Source of the DNA: an uncultured Pseudomonadota bacterium
GTDB taxonomy: Bacteria > Myxococcota_A > Polyangia > HGW-17
Length of the DNA stretch: 5,321 nt
Reading direction: 5' to 3'
NCBI GenBank assembly: GCA_938004375.1
Contig: CALKWH010000294.1
Coordinates: forward strand, 1-5,321
The notes below the pieces were generated by a model, which ran no database searches, was not told the origin of the DNA, and saw only the letters and a list, made by a program, of their open reading frames with translations. Positions within the stretch are counted from its first letter, which is position 1, and every line of letters begins with the position of its first letter. Both the position numbers and the translations under genes were made by a program. Below are positions 1 through 5,321 of this stretch, piece after piece.

Positions 1-1
1 G

Positions 2-1952
2 CTCCTGGACGAGGTCGCGGCCGTGTCCGAGCCGAAGACCCGGTTCATCACGGGCGGGGACCTGCGGACCTCCATGACGGTCTGCAGGCAGATGGCGGCC
101 TCGCTGGACGGTGACGACGCCAGGCGCCTGGCTCTGGCAGAGCGCGCCCTGCGCCACCTGTCGTCCCGCGGGGACCTCCTGCACCTCCCCAGGACGCCAG
201 CCCTGGGACGTGACCTCTCCGTGGCCCTGCAGCACGCCGGGGAGAAGCATTACCACGGGGCCTTCCGTCACGTCATGCCTGACGTCCAGCAGCTTGGCCG
301 ACGCAGCGCCACCTGGTACCGCGGCGACGGAGGCGTGGCCTGGCACGAGCCCCTGCCCATCCACCCGCACGCGATGCTGGCTGCCACGACGGGGGCGCCG
401 ATGGTGCTGGGACGAGTCCGTCGCGGTCGACGCCCCCGGGCTGAGGGCCTTCCACGTGGGCACCCGGCTGACGCGCGCGCTGGCGCTCTACTCCTTCGGC
501 GCGAAGCCCGGCGAGGACCGGGGCGTGCTGCGGTCCGAGCTGCTGGCCGCGACGCAGGCGCCGGGCATGACCGCCGACGTGCTGGAGGTCGCGCTCCAGG
601 GCCTGGCGGACACGCTGCTGTACATCCACGGCACGGGCCGGCGCTTCCGCTTCGAGAAGCGCCCCAACCTGAACAAGCTGGTGGACGACGAGGCCCGCAA
701 GGTCGAGCCGGGCGAGGTCCTGGACGCCGTCCGCAAGCACCTGTCGAGCAAGCTGGGCCAGCGGTGCGCGGCGGTGGTGTGGCCCAAGAGCAGCGCCGAC
801 ATTCCCGACCGCAGGGCCGAGTTCCAGATCGTGCTGCTGGGCACGTCCGAGGCCTTGAGGCCGGAGGACGAGGTGCTGAAGCTGTGCCGCCAGTGGACCG
901 AGGACCACGGCACGACGAAGCGCGAGTATCGCAACGCCCTGGCCTTCGCGGTGCCCTCCCAGGGGGGCGTCGACAGCGCCCTGGCTGCCGCGCGCAAGTG
1001 GCTGGCCCTGAACAACCTGCTGGCCGACAAGGACCGGCACGGCTTCCAGAAGGAGGACGTGGACGACCTGGACGCCCGACGGCAGCGTGCCGCCGGCGAC
1101 CTGGCCGCGGCGGTGCGCCCCATGTACACCCAGGTGCTGCTGCCGGTGGCCGCCGCGGGGGCCGACGGGGACCCCATCCGGATGGAGCGCTTCACCGTGG
1201 AGGGGCACCTGGCCCTGGGGGTCTCCGGCCTGCTGGACGCGCTGGTGCGTCCCCTGGATCACTACCTCTTCGACAAGGCCCTACCCGGCAAACTGGTGCA
1301 GTGCGTGCAGCTGGGCTCCGGCGCGTCGTCGGGGCGCAGCCACTGGATCAGCGGGCCGGACCTGGTCCGGCAGTTCTTCGGGTCCGTGCAGTACCCCAAG
1401 TTGTTGCGCCTGGGCGGCCTGCAGGAGACGGTGGCCGACGGCGTGCGCAGGGGCACCTTCGGTTACGTGATGGGCGCCACCGTGCACGGCGACACCTTGA
1501 AGCTGCTGGGACGCGACTCCCTGACCATCGGCAAGCCCACCTTCCAGCGGGACGATGTGGACCTGACCGAGGGCTCGTACATCGTGTCCCCGGCGCTGGC
1601 GAAGGCGCTGGTCACGGACGATGGCTACGTGCCCCCCATCATCATCGGCCCCCCGGACCCGGACAGGCCGCCGGTCATCATGATTGCCCCCATGCCGCCA
1701 GACCGCGAGAAGGACCCCGGCAAGCCCGAGCCGCAGACGCACGTCCACCTGCAGTTCCGGGCCGTCAAGGGGCAGCTCTTCAAGTCGTTCGCAGCGTTGC
1801 AGACCCTGAGCGAGTGGGCGGATCTGCAGTTCGTGGCCACTGTCCACATCCACGCAGAGGGCAGCAGGCCCCTGGACATGAACCACTACGAGACCTCGGT
1901 GCTGATGTCCCTGGAGGAAGAGCACATCGAGGTCCAGGACAAGGGCGTGTAG
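2..1952 (+). CDS. DUF499-family (P-loop ATPase) protein, 5'-partial and frameshifted
   Basis: C-terminal part of a large DUF499-type protein. Family members are roughly 1000-residue ATPases encoded beside DUF1156 DNA methylases and helicases in phage-defence clusters. Positions 411-1952 (513 codons) read well as the DUF499 C-terminal half: RALALYSFG (474-500), a winged-helix-like stretch ending in RFRFEKRPNLNKL (642-680), REYRNALAF (921-947), GVRRGTFGYVMG (1440-1475), a proline-rich linker (about 1629-1737), and a final alpha/beta domain ending at TAG 1950-1952. The 5' end lies outside the window: the frame is open from base 2, so the GTG at 23 is probably not the true start. Coding continues in frame 2 to about 409 and in frame 3 from 411, so the product is interrupted unless this is a sequencing error. 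The Walker A and B motifs would lie upstream and cannot be seen. Family assignment rests on remembered sequence patterns; I am confident of the C-terminal half and less sure of the first 135 codons. Confidence 0.75.
400..411 (+). other. Frameshift point in the DUF499 gene
   Basis: Frame 2 carries plausible protein up to APMVL (codons ending at 409). The family-like sequence resumes in frame 3 at DESVAVDAPG (from 411). Removing one G from the GGG run at 409-411 joins the two frames directly. Beyond this point frame 2 turns into low-complexity R/G/A/P-rich shadow sequence, and before it frame 3 is likewise a shadow, so the switch is well localised. A sequencing error, a real mutation or a recombination junction would all look the same here. 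Confidence 0.7.
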
Positions 1953-1998
1953 ACGGACCCGCCGCCGTTGCGGCAAGGTCACCGGCTCGCTGGACTCG

Positions 1999-2007
1999 TG
2001 CTAGAGT
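1999..2007 (+). promoter_or_regulatory. Possible extended -10 promoter element
   Basis: TGC-TAGAGT matches an extended -10 (TGn followed by a hexamer close to TATAAT) and lies 37 bases before the start of the 257-residue gene, in the only sizeable gap (91 bases) between the DUF499 gene and the unknown/PIN pair. No good TTGACA-like -35 sits at 16-18 bases upstream (the sequence there is near TCACCG). The element could give the pair its own transcription start, but this is a weak motif call. Confidence 0.35.
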
Positions 2008-2030
2008 GCCGACCGTTCACCCTTTGAAGC

Positions 2031-2036
2031 AGGAGG
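2031..2036 (+). promoter_or_regulatory. Strong ribosome binding site for the 257-aa gene
   Basis: A perfect AGGAGG lies 7 bases before ATG 2044. This fixes the start of the downstream gene and implies efficient translation of the unknown/PIN pair. Confidence 0.85.
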
Positions 2037-2043
2037 ACTGGCT

Positions 2044-2817
2044 ATGGCCGCTCCCCCCTACGACTTCCACATCGACCTGGGCGTTTCACCCGAACAGTTG
2101 AGCCTGCCCGAGTTGGCAGACCTTCTGCGGGCCATCGACGCCATCGTGAACCACACGGTCACCCCGTCCGACCCTGAACGGGACGAGCGGGTCAGTTGTA
2201 GCCTCGTGCGCATCAACAAGCACAGCACCCACCTGCTGCTGAAGACGGACCAGCCAGACCGCGCCACCAAGTCAATGCGGGTCGCCTCGGCCGCGATCAA
2301 CGACAACCGCCTGGGGGAACTGCCTCCGGCCAGTCGGGATGGCGTCGCCAGGCTGTCCAGTTGGTCCTGCAGGCGGGGAGCGTCCGTCAAACTGTTCGAC
2401 GACAGCAAGGGCGGCCCCTTGGCAGTCATCACGCCGCAGAAGACCCTGGACCTCCCCAGCCGCATCGTGGGCATCACCTCGCTGTATGGTCAAGTCTTTC
2501 GGGCCGGCGGCAAGCGTCCGAACGTCAAGCTGCTGGTGCGGGATGGGGAGCCACCCGTTACCTGCTACGGCGACGTCCCGGTCATCCAGACACTGGCAGC
2601 GAGGCTCTACCAAGTGGTGGGCCTCTCCGGTACGGCCAACTGGAACACCACGACCTGGAAGGTGGAGTCGTTCCTGATTCACCGGGTCCTGGACTACCAG
2701 CAGGTGCCGCTGGTGCAGGCGTTCTCCGAACTGGCGCAGGCCGCCCCTACGGCCTGGGCAGGGGTGGAGGACGTGGATGCCGAGATCCGGAAGTTGAGGG
2801 CGGAGGACGACGCGTGA
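2044..2817 (+). CDS. Unrecognised 257-aa protein, partner of the PIN nuclease
   Basis: I do not recognise a named family. The start is secure: ATG with AGGAGG at ideal spacing, and clearly coding base usage. The N-terminal third (about residues 5-95) looks like an alpha/beta domain, with a helix around LPELADLLRAIDAIV and a strand-like SLVRINKHSTHLLLK. The C-terminal half (about 125-215) looks beta-rich, including RIVGITSLYGQVFRAGG and VVGLSGTANWN, followed by a charged C-terminal helix (IRKLRAEDDA). There is no signal peptide, membrane segment or obvious catalytic motif. The stop overlaps the start of the PIN gene by four bases, so the two proteins are probably made together. From memory, proteins of this general shape recur directly upstream of PIN-domain genes. 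A role as inhibitor, chaperone or targeting partner of the PIN protein is therefore reasonable, but it is inferred only from position. Confidence 0.8.
   Translation: MAAPPYDFHIDLGVSPEQLSLPELADLLRAIDAIVNHTVTPSDPERDERVSCSLVRINKHSTHLLLKTDQPDRATKSMRVASAAINDNRLGELPPASRDGVARLSSWSCRRGASVKLFDDSKGGPLAVITPQKTLDLPSRIVGITSLYGQVFRAGGKRPNVKLLVRDGEPPVTCYGDVPVIQTLAARLYQVVGLSGTANWNTTTWKVESFLIHRVLDYQQVPLVQAFSELAQAAPTAWAGVEDVDAEIRKLRAEDDA
2802..2806 (+). promoter_or_regulatory. Ribosome binding site inside the upstream gene, for the PIN gene
   Basis: GGAGG lies 7 bases before GTG 2814, within the last codons of the upstream gene. With the GTGA overlap this supports GTG 2814 as the real start over any of the alternatives further upstream in the same frame. 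Confidence 0.75.
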
Positions 2818-3395
2818 AGCGCTACTGCGTGGACAACATGGTCCTGGGCTGGGGGCTGAAAGGCGTCGCGTCACCCGGCCAGGAGGGCATGGTCGCCCGG
2901 GCGCGGTTTCTGCTGGACGAACTGGACAAGAAGGGGGCGATCATCATCGTGCCTGCGCCGGTCCTGACCGAGTTCTTCCATGAGGTTGAGCCTGCGGACA
3001 AGCCAGCTGCGCTGCAGGCCTTCGAGAAACGCTTCGTCGTCGCACCGTTCGACGCCCAGGCCGCGGCCATTGCCGACGAACTTTGGCTGAAGGTGAAGGA
3101 GGACCCGCACCTGTGCCCTGAACTGGAAGGCCCCTGCGTCGTTGGCCGCATCCCCAAGCGAGTGCTGAAGTACGACGTGCAGATCGTGGCGATTGCCCTC
3201 GCCAACAAGGTCGACGGCCTCTACTCCAGCGACCACCACGTGCAGACCATCGCCAACGGGCGCGTGTCTGTGCTCGACATGCCGGAGGTGAAGGAGCAGG
3301 GCGACCTCTTCAAGGACGTCCAGCCGCCCCTGCGTCTGGTTCCAAGGGGGCCGGCCTCCGACACCAGCGACAGCCCTGAGGACGACGAGGACTGA
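2814..3395 (+). CDS. PIN-domain ribonuclease-like protein
   Basis: A 193-residue PIN-like protein. PIN domains are metal-dependent endonucleases, usually cutting RNA, and include the VapC toxins. The expected acidic quartet is present and in order: D7 in YCVDNMVLGW at the end of strand 1, E53 in VLTEFFHEV, D121 in LKYDVQIVAIA, and D140 in YSSDHHV. The protein is longer than a typical VapC (about 130 residues); the extra length is in the region between E53 and D121 and in an acidic tail (residues 182-193, mostly D, S and E). GTG 2814 overlaps the TGA of the preceding gene (GTGA), which indicates translational coupling, and GGAGG precedes it. The frame is open far upstream, but that part is a shadow of the preceding gene. 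With its partner it resembles a toxin-antitoxin or defence-effector module beside the DUF499 gene. The substrate cannot be told from sequence. PIN assignment is confident; the biological role is inferred. Confidence 0.85.
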   Translation: MKRYCVDNMVLGWGLKGVASPGQEGMVARARFLLDELDKKGAIIIVPAPVLTEFFHEVEPADKPAALQAFEKRFVVAPFDAQAAAIADELWLKVKEDPHLCPELEGPCVVGRIPKRVLKYDVQIVAIALANKVDGLYSSDHHVQTIANGRVSVLDMPEVKEQGDLFKDVQPPLRLVPRGPASDTSDSPEDDED

Positions 3396-3450
3396 CCAGC
3401 GTCCACATCGCATTCGCAGTGCAGCGGCATCGGCAGGGGCTCTGCGGGCG

Positions 3451-3702
3451 TCACCGCTTGCGAAGTGGCACGATCTTGGCGTGCCGGCCGGCCGCCTCGG
3501 GGGCTGGCGCTTCCTCCTGCTCTGCCCGCGTCACCCACCACTCCCACGTCATCCTCATCAAGGGCGATTCCTTGGTGTGCCTGATGATGTGAGTCTCGCC
3601 CTCTGGGAAGGCCGAGATGGCCTCGAGGAGCACCTGCGCGTGCGGTCCGGTGGGATGTCGCTCGCAGCGCTCGTTTGCGTCCGCGATGCCCTGTGGCGTG
3701 CC
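3451..3702 (-). pseudogene. C-terminal remnant of an unrecognised minus-strand gene
   Basis: The minus frame is open from an in-frame TGA (3703-3705) down to TGA 3451-3453. The 60-residue part from GTG 3633 reads like true protein, including AISAFPEGETHIIRHTKESP, LMRMTWEWWV and a basic end KIVPLRKR. Between 3541 and 3600, 18 of 20 minus codons end in G or C, against 7 of 20 on the opposing + frame, so the minus strand is the coding one there. There is no ATG, GTG or TTG between the upstream TGA and 3633, and no ribosome binding site before 3633, although the protein-like sequence seems to extend upstream (ERCERHPTGPHAQ). This suggests a gene that lost its 5' part. A small intact 60-residue gene starting at GTG 3633 is the alternative. 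Family not recognised. It faces the PIN gene convergently, with 55 bases between their stops and no clear terminator. Confidence 0.5.
3625..3630 (+). promoter_or_regulatory. Candidate ribosome binding site for the RdrB-like gene
   Basis: GAGGAG lies 9 bases before GTG 3640. The other early start, ATG 3655, has no purine-rich site at a usable distance, so this element favours GTG 3640. The spacing is slightly long, so the choice stays tentative. Confidence 0.4.
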
Positions 3703-5321
3703 CGGTCACTCAGGCCACTCCGGCTCGTCCGCTTGCTCGCAGAGGCGGCATCGGACCGACTTGACATGCGGACGGGGACGCCGGTGCTGCGTACGACGCT
3801 GGACCGCCCGATTGAGGTGGAGGCGGAGCGTTGGAGGTGGCTCTCCCTTGCCATGCCGGCCGATCTTCTGATCGCGGCCGCCGCGGCGCGGGAGGGCGTT
3901 CGCGAACCGGGCGCGGATGCAGTGATCCTGGCGGTGCCGCTACTTGAGCGGATTCTCGACGACGACTTTGCCGAGGTGCACCTACATGCCGGAGCCGCGA
4001 TCAGCTTCAATTGGCTATGGACCAACCTGATGACCCGAGTTGCGGGGGATGAGCCAGCGGCGGCAGGGCTCGGCAGGGCCGGAACGGTACCGTACGGCTC
4101 GGCTAGGTCGTACCTGCGGTGGTTGGCCGCCGCAGCCCTGGCGCGCCTTCTATTGGCAGCATACTTGTGGCGGGTCGAACTCGGCACTGCGGCGGACTTC
4201 TCCACTTGGCTCGGTGGTCGGATCATGGCCGCTCGGGAAGACCGGAGGAGCCTTCGGGCGGCTCTTGCTGCGCTTGCACTTGGTCGCGGGCCACAACCTG
4301 CGCCGGTGGTTCGAGGTGTTCTGCGGCGGCTATCGGGAAGTCCGGGGCCGGACGGTCCGAATACGATGGATGAGGTCCGACAGCGCGACCCCCTCGGCCT
4401 CTGGCTCGGTCGGGGCGCCGCCCTGCCTGAAACGCGCTTCCTTGCCCGGGCGATTCGGCACATGCTCGACCATCCAGGTGACAGCTTCTTCGAGCGTGTA
4501 TTCTGGCAGTACATCCGAATTCGTGGACGGACGTTCCGACACGTTACCCAGGAGCCTGGGACCGCGGGACTCGATTGGTTCCACAGGCACTTCCGGCGTA
4601 TTGCCCCGTTGCGGGCCGGTCTGGGCTGGGGTGCGCGCGTCCATGCTGCGGCGCGGATAGAGGCGACCGGCGCGAGGTTGGCCTCAATCGAGGTTCGGAC
4701 TGCGCCCTCGGCCAACTGGGTGGATGTCCGGGACGCGGTCCGTACAGTGCGGGACGCGCCGATGGACGGCGCGCCTGAACGCGGGATCGTCATGCACTTC
4801 ACCAAGGAGGCTCGCCATCCGGACACTCGGCGGCCCCACGGAGACCCGGACGCGAACCGTGCCCATGGTAGCTGCCGGTTTGGCGCGTACGCATGGGAAC
4901 GGATGCGCCAAGCCATCGCGATTGGCCGAGCCGTCCGCTCTGACCCTACGTTGTTGCGAACGCTTCGTGGCATCGATGTGTGCACGCTGGAACTGGAGGT
5001 TCCGACGTGGGTCGTCCGACGAGTCTTCGACGAGGTGAGGTCAACGGCAAATGCGGTAGCCAGCATCGCAGCGGCGCAAGGGCGGAGCGGAATCAAGCCG
5101 ATTCGAACCACGGTGCACGCAGGCGAGGACTTCCGCGCTCTAGGTGAGGGCGTTCGGCGAGTGCACGAAGCGGTTGAGTACGGGCTCCTCCACGATGGCG
5201 ATCGGGTTGGTCATGCGGTGGCGCTGGGGATCGACGTTGAGCGATGGGCGCGGTGCACCCCCGTCGTCCGGCAACCGGCTGAGGAGCGGCTCCACGATCT
5301 GCTCTGGGAACTTGCGCGTTA
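3640..5321 (+). CDS. rdrB: RdrB-like adenosine deaminase (RADAR system), 3'-truncated by window edge
   Basis: One + strand frame stays open to the window end, about 560 codons without a stop. It encodes an adenosine-deaminase-fold metal hydrolase. Numbered from ATG 3655, the metal-binding H-x-H is H109/H111 (EVHLHAGAA), the next ligand and catalytic acid are H488 and E491 (TVHAGEDF), and the catalytic histidine is H520 (RVGHAVALGID). The final metal-binding Asp would lie beyond the edge. The 377-residue gap between H-x-H and HAGED is far longer than in housekeeping adenosine deaminase. Its content (RFLARAIRHML, FWQYIRIRGRTFRH, GLDWFHRHFRRI) and the RGIDVCTLELEVPTWV segment fit RdrB, the deaminase that works with the ATPase RdrA in RADAR phage defence and acts on adenosine in RNA or nucleotides. 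The start is uncertain: GTG 3640, ATG 3655 or ATG 3766. No rdrA lies upstream here. Third positions are much less GC-rich than in the DUF499 gene, which suggests a separate origin. Confidence 0.75.
   Translation, partial: MRSGGMSLAALVCVRDALWRARSLRPLRLVRLLAEAASDRLDMRTGTPVLRTTLDRPIEVEAERWRWLSLAMPADLLIAAAAAREGVREPGADAVILAVPLLERILDDDFAEVHLHAGAAISFNWLWTNLMTRVAGDEPAAAGLGRAGTVPYGSARSYLRWLAAAALARLLLAAYLWRVELGTAADFSTWLGGRIMAAREDRRSLRAALAALALGRGPQPAPVVRGVLRRLSGSPGPDGPNTMDEVRQRDPLGLWLGRGAALPETRFLARAIRHMLDHPGDSFFERVFWQYIRIRGRTFRHVTQEPGTAGLDWFHRHFRRIAPLRAGLGWGARVHAAARIEATGARLASIEVRTAPSANWVDVRDAVRTVRDAPMDGAPERGIVMHFTKEARHPDTRRPHGDPDANRAHGSCRFGAYAWERMRQAIAIGRAVRSDPTLLRTLRGIDVCTLELEVPTWVVRRVFDEVRSTANAVASIAAAQGRSGIKPIRTTVHAGEDFRALGEGVRRVHEAVEYGLLHDGDRVGHAVALGIDVERWARCTPVVRQPAEERLHDLLWELAR

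Noticed and set aside
273..1262. Long minus-strand open frames opposite the DUF499 gene (also 488-1195 and 1281-1982)
   Set aside because: Antisense shadows of a strongly coding + strand region; no motifs.
412..2101. Continuation of the first frame (frame 2) past the break
   Set aside because: Becomes R/G/A/P-rich shadow sequence while frame 3 carries conserved DUF499 patterns; its length only reflects the scarcity of stops in GC-rich DNA.
2361..2813. N-terminal extension of the PIN gene to an upstream ATG
   Set aside because: This part overlaps the unknown gene in another frame and reads as shadow sequence. GTG 2814 has a good ribosome binding site and puts the first PIN Asp at residue 7.
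2272..2874. Minus-strand open frames opposite the unknown/PIN genes (also 2058-2477, 2822-3208 and 2871-3413)
   Set aside because: Shadows opposite two well-supported genes with good ribosome binding sites.
3396..3450. Terminator between the convergent PIN and minus-strand genes
   Set aside because: Only a 4-5 base-pair GCAG/CTGC stem is visible, with no T run.
4040..4660. 206-codon + strand open frame
   Set aside because: Out-of-frame shadow of the RdrB-like gene, with no recognisable protein character.
3558..5111. 517-codon minus-strand open frame
   Set aside because: Low-complexity S/R/A/T-rich product with no motif. It lies opposite the RdrB-like frame, which has coherent deaminase motifs across its length.
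1..5321. CRISPR arrays, tRNA/rRNA genes, insertion-sequence ends
   Set aside because: No regularly spaced repeats, tRNA-like cloverleaf segments, transposase motifs or terminal inverted repeats were seen by eye.

Overview
The window is high-GC bacterial DNA carrying part of what looks like an antiviral defence island. Third codon positions in the first gene are almost entirely G or C. That base usage, together with a TGC-TAGAGT extended -10-like site, would suit a high-GC lineage such as the myxobacteria, but no taxonomic marker is present and this is a weak inference.

Layout, left to right on the + strand. (1) Positions 2-1952 hold the C-terminal part of a DUF499-family protein, the ATPase of DUF499/DUF1156 defence-type clusters. 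It runs in from the left edge and its reading frame is broken near 409-411. The roughly 135 codons before the break do not look like the part of the family expected there. (2) After a 91-base gap with a possible promoter come two translationally coupled genes: an unrecognised 257-residue protein (2044-2817) and a 193-residue PIN-domain nuclease with its four acidic residues intact (2814-3395). (3) A short minus-strand reading frame (3451-3702) appears to be the C-terminal remnant of another gene, with its 5' end lost or overlapped. (4) From about 3640 to the right edge there is one uninterrupted + strand frame of about 560 codons. It is easy to miss because it has no stop codon inside the window. 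It encodes an adenosine-deaminase-fold protein with H-x-H, HAGED and RVGHA motifs, closely resembling RdrB, the deaminase of the RADAR anti-phage system.

Base usage changes sharply between the DUF499/PIN block and the RdrB-like gene, so the two probably arrived separately. The likely reading is a defence island in which a DUF499 cluster with an accessory PIN module lies next to a RADAR-like deaminase. No RdrA ATPase gene lies upstream of the deaminase in this window; a partner could only lie downstream, out of view. The two points most worth following are the unknown-protein/PIN pair and the deaminase without a visible RdrA.
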